Assembly: GCF_024758705.1 (NCBI RefSeq)
Contig: NZ_CP096971.1
Coordinates: 2,757,501-2,821,500 of the forward strand
Length of the DNA stretch: 64,000 nucleotides
Reading direction: 5' to 3'
Source of the DNA: Sphingomonas sp. SUN019
Lineage (GTDB): Bacteria; Pseudomonadota; Alphaproteobacteria; Sphingomonadales; Sphingomonadaceae
Below the pieces are notes generated by a model, which did no database searches, was not told the DNA's origin, and saw only the letters and a list, made by a program, of their open reading frames with translations. A program made the position numbers and the translations under genes. This document shows, piece by piece, positions 52,670-61,525 of this stretch (within the stretch, counting starts at the first letter, position 1; each line of letters opens with the position of its first letter).

Positions 52670-53467
52670 GTGCTGTATGATCCCAACGTCGCGGAGACGG
52701 CGACCGTCAGCCGCACCGCACCGGCGACGGCGTTCGGAACCATCGATTTCCTGGGCCTTCATTTCCGGCGCGGGGAGCAGAAGGACATCCTCGACCACAT
52801 CGGCGGCCGGCAGCAGTCCGAGACGTTTTCCTATGTCCTGACGCCCAACGTCGATCATGTGGTCCGGCTGCAGCACAGCCGGTCCGATCTGTGGCCGGTC
52901 TATCGCCGCGCCTGGCTCACCTTGTGCGACAGCCGCATCCTCGCCCGGCTGGCGCGAAATTCGGGGCTGCAACTGCCGATCGTGACCGGCAGCGATCTGA
53001 CCGCGGCGTTGTTCCGCGATGTGATCCGCAGCGACGACCGCGTCGCCATCCTGGGTGGATCGGAAGAAGCGGTGGAGCAGCTCCGCCGAACGTACGGGCT
53101 GACCGATGTCGTCCATCACAATCCGCCGATGGGGTTCATCGCCGATGACGCCGCGCTGAGCCATGCGACCGAATTCCTGATCGATGCGAAGGCGCGCTAC
53201 AGCTTCCTGGCGGTCGGCTCTCCTCAGCAGGAAATCCTCGCCTGCCGCGTCGAACGCAGCGGCAAGGCGACCGGGATCGGCCTGTGCGTCGGCGCGAGCC
53301 TGGAATTTCTGACCGGCGGACAGGTCCGCGCGCCGCGCTTCGTGCAGCGCCTGTCGCTCGAATGGCTGTTCCGCCTGCTGTCGCAACCCGGCCGGTTGTG
53401 GCGGCGCTATCTGGTCGACGGGCCGATGATCTTCCAGATCTATCGCAATTGGGGACGGGCGGCGTGA
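52670..53467 (+). CDS. WecG/TagA/CpsF-family glycosyltransferase
   Basis: A 265-residue GT26 glycosyltransferase that adds a sugar (typically ManNAc, ManNAcA or a hexose) to a lipid-linked sugar on the inner-membrane face. The conserved VLTPNVDHVVRLQHS, WLTLCDSRILARL, VAILGGSEEAVEQL, FLAVGSPQQEILA and GLCVGASLEFLTGG are all present; the C-terminus APRFVQRLSLEWLFRLLSQP is typical. The GTG at 52670 has GGGGAGGGA six bases upstream; an out-of-frame ATG lies between. It opens the plus-strand side of the exopolysaccharide locus, divergent from the export operon. Confidence 0.9.
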   Translation: MLYDPNVAETATVSRTAPATAFGTIDFLGLHFRRGEQKDILDHIGGRQQSETFSYVLTPNVDHVVRLQHSRSDLWPVYRRAWLTLCDSRILARLARNSGLQLPIVTGSDLTAALFRDVIRSDDRVAILGGSEEAVEQLRRTYGLTDVVHHNPPMGFIADDAALSHATEFLIDAKARYSFLAVGSPQQEILACRVERSGKATGIGLCVGASLEFLTGGQVRAPRFVQRLSLEWLFRLLSQPGRLWRRYLVDGPMIFQIYRNWGRAA

Positions 53468-53471
53468 GGTT

Positions 53472-54575
53472 ATGTTTCGCGGTCGTGACGCGGGGCTCGC
53501 GATCGGCCTGTCGTTCGCGGCGATCTTCGCCCTGCTGACCGGCCCGGCCAGCACGGCGAACGACGGCGACGACGCGGTAAACGCCGAGACCGATCGGCGT
53601 GTTGGTGCGCCCGAACGCATCCTGATTTCGGGCCACAGCCTGACCGCCGCTCCTTTTCCGGCGCATCTGGCCGCGATCGGGCTAAGCGCGGGCCATCCGA
53701 CCCGCTGGAGCGCGCACAATCCGGCGGGATCGAATTTGCGCGATCGCGCACCGCTCGGCCTGCCGGGCGCGGACGGCGCGCCGCATGACGCGCTGATCGT
53801 GACCGAACAACATAGCTTGCTCGGCAATATCGTCTGGAACGACACGATCCGTCACCTGCGTCAGGCGCACGATCGATCGGTCGTTGCGAACCCGCACGCG
53901 CGCACGATGCTGTTCTCGTCGTGGCTGGCCGTTTCGGACCTGGCCGATCCGGCGCGCTGGATCGCCTATGAACGCGCCGCCGCGCCGCTGTGGGAATGCG
54001 CCGCGCACCGCGTGAACCGGTCGCTGGCGGGGGAGGGGCGTCGCGACCGGGTGCGCGTCGTTCCGACCGCGCTGGCGCTGGCGACGCTGGTCGAACGGGC
54101 CACCGCCGGAACGCCGGTGCCGGGCCTGACCGGGGCCAGCACCGCTGCTACGCTGAAAGCGATCTTTCGCGACGACGTCCATCTGACATCGGCCGGAACC
54201 TATTACACCGCGCTCGTCACCCACGCCTACCTGCGCGGGCATCGGGCCGAGGCCACATGGTCGCCCGACGGCGTGGAAACCGCGACCGCCGCGTCGCTGC
54301 GATCGATCGCGCGGCGTTTCGTCCACGAAGACGCCGCGCGGCTGCGCCCCAGGACGCTGGCCGGATGCCGGCGCTATGTCGCGCGCTTCGTGCCCGTCTA
54401 TCTCGCCTACCAACGCGACACGGCTTGGCGCGACTCAGGTTTCGTGCGCGCGAACCTGAAATGGGCGCGGCACCGGATCGGCTGGCCGGTCCTGTTCGCG
54501 CGCCGCAGCGCGGCGAACCCGTTCTATTACGACGCCGCTTCCGATCGCGATTATTGGCTGCCCATCACGCGATAG
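53472..54575 (+). CDS. SGNH-hydrolase-like exported protein
   Basis: A 367-residue protein with an N-terminal signal or anchor helix (LAIGLSFAAIFALLTGPAST). It resembles SGNH hydrolases: a first block ILISGHSLTAAPFP with Ser56 as possible nucleophile (GHS in place of GDS), and a last block DDVHLTSAGTYYTALVTHAY with the Asp234-His237 pair. A clear Gly and Asn block is not obvious, so activity is uncertain. Such enzymes add or remove acetyl groups on polysaccharides. It lies four bases after the WecG-type gene and is convergent with a 2OG oxygenase. I do not know a close family. Confidence 0.5.
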   Translation: MFRGRDAGLAIGLSFAAIFALLTGPASTANDGDDAVNAETDRRVGAPERILISGHSLTAAPFPAHLAAIGLSAGHPTRWSAHNPAGSNLRDRAPLGLPGADGAPHDALIVTEQHSLLGNIVWNDTIRHLRQAHDRSVVANPHARTMLFSSWLAVSDLADPARWIAYERAAAPLWECAAHRVNRSLAGEGRRDRVRVVPTALALATLVERATAGTPVPGLTGASTAATLKAIFRDDVHLTSAGTYYTALVTHAYLRGHRAEATWSPDGVETATAASLRSIARRFVHEDAARLRPRTLAGCRRYVARFVPVYLAYQRDTAWRDSGFVRANLKWARHRIGWPVLFARRSAANPFYYDAASDRDYWLPITR

Positions 54576-54582
54576 TCCCGGG

Positions 54583-55407
54583 CTAAACCCGCAACCGGCG
54601 GCGCAGGACGGGCGGGGCCCAGTCGTTCGCCAGATGGTGCAGCGCCACGCGCCAGTCGCGCTTGTCGCTGGAGCCGGGGCGTTTGCGGAAGTTCGTCGTG
54701 CGATCCACGTCGAACACGACATCGCGCGGGGCGGTGTAATAATAGGTCGCGATCGACCGGCGCGTACGGCCCGGCGGGCATTGCAGCGGATCGGGATGCC
54801 CGTGATAGCTGTCGAGATCGGTCGCGAAGACCACCGCCCGCGCCATGTGCGGAAATGTCTGAACCCGGCATTCCCTCATCTGCCGGTCCCACAGCTCCAG
54901 CGCACCGCCATAGGAATCGTCCCAGTCGTCGTTCAGATAGATCAGCAGGTTCAGCCGCCGCTCGACATTCATCACGTCGTGGCGGTTGAAGTCCGCATGG
55001 ATACCCAGATGCCCGCCACGGCGCGTTTCGTGCAGTCCAGCACCGGCGAAATACGGATCCGCGATCAACCCCTTCATGCCGGTCATTTCCTCTAGGAAAC
55101 CGAGGAACGCCTGAGAATTGAGTTCGGCGAAGATGTTGCGCGTCGTCAGGCCGCTGCATTGTTGCGGATGGAATTGCTGCTTGAACCGTTCCTGGTCGCG
55201 ATCGAACGGGCGCGCGCCTGCCTCTCCGCCTGGAAAGTGGCGCACCACGTCGCGTAGCATGGCGATGTCGATGAAGTCGTCGACCACGATATGGGGGAAG
55301 GGGTCCGCCGACCGGTATCGATCGGCCAGCCCCTGTCCCGCCGCGCGGCACTGCGCCTCGTCGAAGCTGCGGTAACCGCCCCGGTCGCCCATATCCAGCA
55401 ATGCCAT
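54583..55407 (-). CDS. 2OG-Fe(II) oxygenase (prolyl-4-hydroxylase type)
   Basis: A 274-residue 2-oxoglutarate/iron oxygenase. The core begins PFPHIVVDDFIDIAMLRDVV, with the iron-binding H-x-D in GGHLGIHADFNRHDVMN, LIYLNDDWDDSYGGALELWD, and the distal His in DLDSYHGHPD followed by RRSIATYYYT, the 2OG-binding Arg. This is the pattern of P4H-like enzymes that hydroxylate small molecules or glycans. The ATG at 55407 has GGGGAGG upstream. The C-terminus has basic residues. It is the second such enzyme in the locus and is not closely similar to the one at 47.2 kb. It is divergent from the GT4 gene. Confidence 0.82.
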   Translation of the reverse strand: MALLDMGDRGGYRSFDEAQCRAAGQGLADRYRSADPFPHIVVDDFIDIAMLRDVVRHFPGGEAGARPFDRDQERFKQQFHPQQCSGLTTRNIFAELNSQAFLGFLEEMTGMKGLIADPYFAGAGLHETRRGGHLGIHADFNRHDVMNVERRLNLLIYLNDDWDDSYGGALELWDRQMRECRVQTFPHMARAVVFATDLDSYHGHPDPLQCPPGRTRRSIATYYYTAPRDVVFDVDRTTNFRKRPGSSDKRDWRVALHHLANDWAPPVLRRRLRV

Positions 55408-55588
55408 CTGCGCCTCCCCAGGGCATCGATGCCGGCACGCGCGGCATATCGAACCGCGATTAGACAGGCCGCGGTCGCGCGCGTCTAGTTCATGGTCTTC
55501 CCTACCGATTATCCCCCATCGACACCGCTTCACGCCCGGCCGATGCTGTCGGCGCGATGCGGTTGCGTCGGCGCGGGGGAAGTCGATC

Positions 55589-56797
55589 ATGCACGTTGCC
55601 TATTACTCGCCGGCCTGGCCCCCGGCAGGCGCGGCCAATGGCATCGTCACCTACGTGTATGAGATGCGCCGCCACCTGCTGGGCGAGGGGCACGACGTAT
55701 CCGTGCTGGCGGGCGGAAAACTCTACACTGGCGACGGGCGCGAACATGATCTGACCGAGGCCGGGGTCGGACCGCTGGACTTGTGGCGAAGGGTGAAGCG
55801 CCGGGTCGACCATGTGCGCGGCGACCTTCCCTTCACCGCCGTGGCGCTCGCCAGGCAATTGTCGGCGGCGCGCCGGATCGCGCGGTTCGACCTGGTCGAG
55901 ATGGAGGAGAGTTTCGGCTGGTCCTACGCCGCGCAACGGCGGCTCGACGTGCCGGTCCTGACGCGTCTGCATTGTCCCGAATTCCGCCGCTGCGATCGTT
56001 ACCGGAACGCGACCCAGCGGCGGCAGTCGCGCGAACGCATGGCGGCCGAGGGGCGCGCGATCCGCACCGCGCGCGCGGTGTCCGCGCCGACAAAGGCCAC
56101 GCTGCAGGCGACCCGCGACCATTACCGGCAAACGCTGCCATCGTCGCGGGTGATCCCCAATCCGGTCCAGCCGCGCAGCGACGATCAGCGCTGGCAGCCC
56201 GACAGGACCAACACCATCCTGTTCGTCGGACGTTTCGATCACCTGAAGGGCGCCGACACGATGCTGGACGCCTTTGGCCTGCTGGCGGCGCGGCGGCGCG
56301 ATGTACGACTGGTGATGGTCGGCCCCGATTCCGGCGTGCGCATCGCCGACGACCGTCAGCTGGGTTTCGACGATTATATGGTCAGGCACGTCGATCCGTC
56401 GGTGCGGTCGCGCGTCGAATTCACCGGCGTCCTTCCCCCCGATCGCATCGCGCAACTGCGGCAGCGTGCGGCTTTGACGGTGGTGGCGTCGCGCAGCGAG
56501 ACCTTTTCCTATACCGCGGTGGAGGCGATGGCGATCGGCTGCCCGTTGATCTCCACCGACTGGGTGGGAAGCAACGAAGTGATCGAGGATGGCGAGACCG
56601 GCTGGCTGACGCCGGTCGGATGCGCGGAACGGCTCGCCGAACGGATCGACTGGCTGCTCGACCATCCCGACGAGGCCGCGCGCACCGGCGCCGCGGCATG
56701 GCGGCGCTGCCGCGACGTCTACGCGCCGGACAAGGTCGGGCGGCAGTCGATGGCCTTTTACGGCGATATCCTTGCGCAGCATGACGCCCGTTCCTGA
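55589..56797 (+). CDS. GT4-family glycosyltransferase
   Basis: A 402-residue retaining glycosyltransferase of GT-B fold, using a nucleotide sugar to extend a polysaccharide repeat on the cytoplasmic face. N-terminal MHVAYYSPAWPPAGAANGIV, the domain linker VIPNPVQPRS, nucleotide-sugar binding ILFVGRFDHLKGADTMLDAF and the E-x7-E motif in SRSETFSYTAVEAMAIGCPL. GGGGAAG lies upstream of the ATG. Its end overlaps the flippase start by 17 bases, so both are translated together. Confidence 0.9.
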   Translation: MHVAYYSPAWPPAGAANGIVTYVYEMRRHLLGEGHDVSVLAGGKLYTGDGREHDLTEAGVGPLDLWRRVKRRVDHVRGDLPFTAVALARQLSAARRIARFDLVEMEESFGWSYAAQRRLDVPVLTRLHCPEFRRCDRYRNATQRRQSRERMAAEGRAIRTARAVSAPTKATLQATRDHYRQTLPSSRVIPNPVQPRSDDQRWQPDRTNTILFVGRFDHLKGADTMLDAFGLLAARRRDVRLVMVGPDSGVRIADDRQLGFDDYMVRHVDPSVRSRVEFTGVLPPDRIAQLRQRAALTVVASRSETFSYTAVEAMAIGCPLISTDWVGSNEVIEDGETGWLTPVGCAERLAERIDWLLDHPDEAARTGAAAWRRCRDVYAPDKVGRQSMAFYGDILAQHDARS

Positions 56798-58166
56798 TAT
56801 CGCGCCCGATCCCTGTTACGGATTCCTGATCCGCAGCGCCGGATCGCTGATCGACCTGCTGCGCCGCGATACGGTCGTCGTCGCGGGCACCGTGGTGGCG
56901 CTGAACCTGCTCCGCGTCGTCAGCACGATCATCCTGACCCGGCTGCTGGCGCCAGAGGCGTTCGGCGTGGTCGGGATCATCATGTCGGTGATCTTCGTCC
57001 TGCTGATGATTTCCGACCTGGGATTCCAGGCGTTCGTGGTCCGCCACGAACAGGGCGACGAGCCGGTTTTTCTCGACGCGATCTGGACGGTGCGACTGGT
57101 GCGTGGGTGCGCGCTCACGCTTATCCTGTTCGTCCTGGCGGAACCGATCGCAGCCGCGTTGCACAAGGGTCAGCTAAGCCCGCTGATCGCGGCGTCCTCT
57201 GCGATATTCGTGATCGAAGGGCTGTCGTCGCTGTCGTTGATCACCGCGTTGCGCGACCGGCTGTTGCTGCGCTTGAGTGCGCTTGAGCTGGTGGTGGGAG
57301 TCGTCCAGTTGCTTGCGTCGATCGCGCTGGCGATCGTGTGGCGAAACGCGTGGGCGATCCTGATCGCATTGCTGTTCGGCAGCTTCGTGAAGTCGTGGCT
57401 GAGCTACGCTATGTTTCCGGGGTCGCGGCGGCGCTGGCGGTGGGACCGGCGGCACAATGCGCAATTGTGGTCGTTCGCACGATTCGTCACCGGATCGAGC
57501 ATCATAACCATGCTGCTGATGCAGGCGGACAAGGTGATCCTGTCGCTCGTGCTGTCGCTCGATACGCTTGGCCTGTACATTCTGGCGGGCAATCTCGCGC
57601 TCGCGCCGATCGCCTTCACCACGGCCTACGCCAGTCGCGTGCTCTATCCGCTGTACGCGCGGGTCTGGCGCGAGCGGCCGGGCGATCTGGCGGCGGTCTA
57701 TTATGCCGCGCGACGGCGCGGTTCGCTGCTGTACATGATCGCGGCGGGCGGCCTGATCGGCGTTGCGCCGCTGCTGATCGCGATCCTGTACGACCATCGC
57801 TACGCCGGGGCGGCGGATTATTTGCGCCTGCTGGCGATCACGCCGTTGCTGGCGCTGGGCGTCGCCGCCGGGAATGAGGGGCTGACCGCATCCGGCCGGG
57901 TGCAGGCGACATTTCACGCCAGTGTGGCCAAGCTTTGCTGGCTCGTCGCCGCCGGACCCGCCGCGTTCTGGTGGTTCGGGCCGCTGGGGTTGGTAGCGGT
58001 CGTCGGGGCGATCGAGCTTCCGGCGCTGATCTACAGCTGGCTTGCGCTCTACCGCGCCGGATTGTTCAGGGCGGGCGAGGAACTGCTGTTGCTGGGCGCA
58101 GGCGGCGCCGGGATCGGCATCGGGCTGATCGCGAACGCCGCGCTGCTGCCCTTCTTCTCCCATTGA
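56781..58166 (+). CDS. Oligosaccharide flippase (Wzx-type)
   Basis: A 461-residue membrane protein with about twelve to fourteen helices, of the polysaccharide-biosynthesis MOP superfamily that flips lipid-linked oligosaccharides to the periplasm. Helix starts TVVVAGTVVALNLLRVVSTI and ILTRLLAPEAFGVVGIIMSV are characteristic, as is the mid-protein DKVILSLVLSLDTLGLYILA. The ATG at 56781 was chosen over a TTG at 56772. The last 118 bases overlap the convergent O-antigen ligase-like gene; its last helix lies in the overlap, so the frame there is real. Confidence 0.88.
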   Translation: MTPVPDIAPDPCYGFLIRSAGSLIDLLRRDTVVVAGTVVALNLLRVVSTIILTRLLAPEAFGVVGIIMSVIFVLLMISDLGFQAFVVRHEQGDEPVFLDAIWTVRLVRGCALTLILFVLAEPIAAALHKGQLSPLIAASSAIFVIEGLSSLSLITALRDRLLLRLSALELVVGVVQLLASIALAIVWRNAWAILIALLFGSFVKSWLSYAMFPGSRRRWRWDRRHNAQLWSFARFVTGSSIITMLLMQADKVILSLVLSLDTLGLYILAGNLALAPIAFTTAYASRVLYPLYARVWRERPGDLAAVYYAARRRGSLLYMIAAGGLIGVAPLLIAILYDHRYAGAADYLRLLAITPLLALGVAAGNEGLTASGRVQATFHASVAKLCWLVAAGPAAFWWFGPLGLVAVVGAIELPALIYSWLALYRAGLFRAGEELLLLGAGGAGIGIGLIANAALLPFFSH

Positions 58167-59668
58167 ACGCCGCCGACCTTCCCGATCCTCAGCACCGCAG
58201 CGGCGAGCGCGAAGAAGACGATCAGGAACACCTGTGTCCGTCCGCCCAGCGAGGTGAAGAACAGCATCTCCATCGGCGTTCCGAGCCCTGCGAACGCAAA
58301 GGCGGCCGCCCCGGCCTGCGCCGGCCCGCCACGCCGCCACCTGCCGCGCCGCCGCCATAGCTGGACCAGGTAGAACACGAACGTCCCGTTGAAGATCATC
58401 AGCCCGACGACCCCCGATGCCAGCGCGATGAAGACATAGGTGTTGACGAAATCGACGATTCCCTCGCCCTGCCGCAGGTCGCTCAACCGGGCCAGAATCT
58501 CGGGGTTGGAATAGCCGAGCAGCGGGCTGTGCCAGAATTCCTCGATCCCGCGCTCCAGCAGCCGTTCGCGATAGTCGGCGGATTCGACCGATGCGCCCGA
58601 CAGCCCGACCGATTCCGACAGGTCGCGGCTGTTCTGCGCCAGCGTCATCAGTCCGACGCCCGCCAACCCGATCAACACGACGCGCGCCGCCGCCTGCGTG
58701 ACCCGCGCGCGGTACAGGTCGATCAGCGTCAGCCCGGTGACCAGTCCGATCCACGCCCCGCGCGACTGCGGCGCGAGCAGCCCGACCAGCAACAACGCCA
58801 GCAGGCACCGGTGCAGCGCCCGCGACCGGAACGCATCGCGCGCCATCCACGCGGCCAGGAAACAGAACACCAGGATCATCGCGATCGACGTCGGTTCCAG
58901 GAACGGCCCGCCGGCGCGGATCATGCCGCCGCGGCTTTTCACCAGCAGCAGCATCTCCACGCCGTGCCGCCCGTACAATTCGTTGTAGATCGGCCAGGAT
59001 TTCCATACTTCCAGCAGCAGGATCAACGACAGGACCGTCGCCACCGCCGCCAGATGCAGCATGCAGTTGCGGACATCGTCCATGTTCCGGACGCTGCGGC
59101 TGATGATGTAATAGGGCAGCGCGCAATCGAGCGTCGCATTGACCATCACGCGGAAGAAATTGGTGAAGCTGGTTTCCCGCGCGGTCATCGCGATCAGCAG
59201 CACCAGCACCGCGAAGAACGGCATGTCGAACCGCGCCCCGCGCGCCGCGCGCCGGTCGGGATAGCGCAGCAACGTGATGGTCGCCCCGCAGGCGAGCGCG
59301 TCGTGCACGCCGAAATCGAACAGCTTCAGGCTGCCGATCATGATCGTCTGGTCCAGCGGCGGCAGCAGCAGCAGGCTGAACAGATAGATCGGGGCGACCT
59401 GCCCACCGCGTCGCACCATCAACGGGATCATCGCCCCCATCACCGCGTACAGCAACGTGACGCTGGGCATAAGCCACGCCGCCAGCGGCATGACGAGCGC
59501 GATCACGATCGGCTGATACCCCAATTGCCGCCGCGCAGGCGGGGTCAGGCAGTGATGGAAGATCGCCAGCCCCAACGCGGTCGCCGCGACTACGTAGATC
59601 GCCGCCTTCGCCGTCACCAGCGCCAGCAGGACCATCCCGCCGATCAGCGCCATTGCGATCGGCGGCAT
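58049..59668 (-). CDS. O-antigen ligase / polymerase-like membrane protein
   Basis: A 539-residue membrane protein with about twelve helices and a large periplasmic loop (ESVGLSGASVESADYRERLL), the build of the Wzy_C/WaaL family that ligates or polymerises lipid-linked glycan. The family motif APQSRGAWIGLVTGL with its Arg is present. In an exopolysaccharide locus it probably acts as Wzy-type polymerase; ligase activity is possible. The ATG at 59668 overlaps the stop of the upstream gene (TGATG). The last about 40 residues (Ser/Pro-rich) are antisense to the flippase end. Confidence 0.82.
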   Translation of the reverse strand: MPPIAMALIGGMVLLALVTAKAAIYVVAATALGLAIFHHCLTPPARRQLGYQPIVIALVMPLAAWLMPSVTLLYAVMGAMIPLMVRRGGQVAPIYLFSLLLLPPLDQTIMIGSLKLFDFGVHDALACGATITLLRYPDRRAARGARFDMPFFAVLVLLIAMTARETSFTNFFRVMVNATLDCALPYYIISRSVRNMDDVRNCMLHLAAVATVLSLILLLEVWKSWPIYNELYGRHGVEMLLLVKSRGGMIRAGGPFLEPTSIAMILVFCFLAAWMARDAFRSRALHRCLLALLLVGLLAPQSRGAWIGLVTGLTLIDLYRARVTQAAARVVLIGLAGVGLMTLAQNSRDLSESVGLSGASVESADYRERLLERGIEEFWHSPLLGYSNPEILARLSDLRQGEGIVDFVNTYVFIALASGVVGLMIFNGTFVFYLVQLWRRRGRWRRGGPAQAGAAAFAFAGLGTPMEMLFFTSLGGRTQVFLIVFFALAAAVLRIGKVGGVQWEKKGSSAAFAISPMPIPAPPAPSNSSSSPALNNPAR

Positions 59669-61293
59669 CAGCGCGCACCGCCTAGAAACGCGCGCACCGC
59701 GCGCAGTTTCGGCGCGTCGGCGGCGGGTTGCCCGGCATATTCGGTCAGCCCCCACGCGCCATAGTCGCCGATCGGCGCGGTCGACGCGTACAGCATCATC
59801 CGGTCGCCGATCCGATCGCGCCAGCGTTCCAGATAGCGCGTGTAGATCGCCGCCATTCGCGGATCGCGTTGGATACGGTGCGCCAGCGCCATGTCGCGCG
59901 TCACCAGATGCTGGCCGCCCTCATAGGTGATGAAGCGCTTGCCGTGCCGCGCGGCGATCGCCTTGTTGCGGGCGGCGAAATCGATCGTCTCGTCGACCGC
60001 GGCATCCAGGCGCGAATAAACCCAGTCGACGTCGCCCGCGCCGCGGCCATTCAGATCGAGCGTGATGTACGGTGCGGTCGCCAGCGCGTCGGTCCAGCGC
60101 GCGGTGTCCTCGTAATCGAACACCATCTCCGCCAGATCGGGATAGACGTTCTGGGTGGAGATCACCCGCACCAGCCGCGTCGGCCGATCGGCGAAGACCC
60201 CCGTCCAGATGCGCAGCGCGGCGCGCGATTTCTGCGCATAACGCCGCATCTGCGCGCGGAACGGATCGTCCTTCGGCGCCAATCCGGCGGCAAGTCCCTC
60301 TTCGCGCGCCTGCCGCGCGGCGGCGAACATGTCATTCCAGATTTCGTTGCCGAGTTCGACATAAGCGGTGCGCCCAGGCGCGAGGTTCGCGTGAACATAT
60401 CGGGCGAAGCGTGCGATATAATCCTCCTCCGCATTGTACGGCATGATGAACCACGGATCGACGCTCGCCTCGTTGGCCAGCGCCACCATATGCTCGACCG
60501 CGACGCCGCCCGGCCCCGCCTGCGACGACGCATCGGGCAGCGTCCGCGTCTCCCAGATGCTCACCGGATTGTCGTTGACGCGCTGCCAGTCGAGGAAGCG
60601 TACCGCGGAAAAACCGCGTAGCGACGCCACGAACGCAGGGTGGAACAGCTGGTCCTGCGGCAGTGCGCGGTCGCGGCAATCGACGTCCCGCAGCGGGTCG
60701 GCCGGGTCGGTCTGTTCGAGCTGGATCCAGCCGCCCTCGTCGGCGCGCCCTTCGGAGGTCAGCATGATATCGACCGACGACGGACGTTCCGCGACCAGCC
60801 GAGCGACGCCCCCGGCCGACAGCCGGCCACGGCCAGCGAACGTGCAGCGCACGGCCAGCGTGATGAACGGCGCGGGCGGCAGGACGAGCGGGCGCGGCGC
60901 GAACTGACCGGCCCGCAGGAAGCGGACCCAGCCGCGCGCATCGACCTGATCGTGCGGCAACGCGGTCCACCCCGCCCCTTGCGATGCGAACCATTCGCTC
61001 TGCGCGATCAGGTTGGTGAACACCTGCTGCCGATTGTACGGTGCGATACCGAATAGGTTGATGCCGATATCCGTCGGAACGGCCGGGCCGACGGGCTGTT
61101 GGGTGTCGCGGTTCAGCAGGCGCTTCCCCCCCGGCGACGCCGCGCCGATCGCTGCCGTTGCGGCTGCGACGATGCCGAGCGTGAGCAGTTTCCGGCGAGC
61201 CGGTCGCGCGCGCGGCGTCACGCCATTCGACCGGCGCGCTGCAATTTTGCGTCTCTTGCGATCACCGCCGCGTCCTGCATCCGCATCGCGCAC
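59668..61293 (-). CDS. Exported glycoside-hydrolase-like protein (clan GH-A type)
   Basis: A 541-residue protein with an Arg-rich start and one export helix (RRKLLTLGIVAAATAAIGA; a twin-Arg-like pair precedes it). The large domain looks like a (beta/alpha)8 glycosidase: FLDWQRVNDNPVSIWETR, the acid/base-type YVELGNEIWNDMF with Asn-Glu, and a nucleophile-type Glu in RFITYEGGQHLV. It could trim or release polysaccharide in the periplasm. No exact family is assigned. Start is a GTG at 61293; another GTG at 61221 would remove a 24-residue Arg-rich leader. Its stop overlaps the ligase gene. Confidence 0.65.
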   Translation of the reverse strand: MRDADAGRGGDRKRRKIAARRSNGVTPRARPARRKLLTLGIVAAATAAIGAASPGGKRLLNRDTQQPVGPAVPTDIGINLFGIAPYNRQQVFTNLIAQSEWFASQGAGWTALPHDQVDARGWVRFLRAGQFAPRPLVLPPAPFITLAVRCTFAGRGRLSAGGVARLVAERPSSVDIMLTSEGRADEGGWIQLEQTDPADPLRDVDCRDRALPQDQLFHPAFVASLRGFSAVRFLDWQRVNDNPVSIWETRTLPDASSQAGPGGVAVEHMVALANEASVDPWFIMPYNAEEDYIARFARYVHANLAPGRTAYVELGNEIWNDMFAAARQAREEGLAAGLAPKDDPFRAQMRRYAQKSRAALRIWTGVFADRPTRLVRVISTQNVYPDLAEMVFDYEDTARWTDALATAPYITLDLNGRGAGDVDWVYSRLDAAVDETIDFAARNKAIAARHGKRFITYEGGQHLVTRDMALAHRIQRDPRMAAIYTRYLERWRDRIGDRMMLYASTAPIGDYGAWGLTEYAGQPAADAPKLRAVRAFLGGAR

Positions 61294-61525
61294 CCCCGTG
61301 CCTTTTTTCCGGACCGATCAGGCCTATCCGTCGCCGCGCCCCGCCCCAATCCGGCGCAACCCGTGCGTATTCTACGGAGGGTGTTCGCACCCACGGACGA
61401 AGCCTTGGCAGAATGACGAATTACGCCCGCCCGGCGCGCAGGTCAGAACCGGCCATCGAAAATCAGCGAGGACGGGGCGGGGTGGCCACGCAATCGATCG
61501 AAACCAGCGTCTGGACCTGCGCGCG

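Noticed and set aside
57174-59764. Long open frames over the flippase and ligase genes (834 codons minus, 411 codons plus)
   Set aside because: Composition is Arg/Gln/Asp-rich without domains, and both overlap membrane proteins with clear family motifs.
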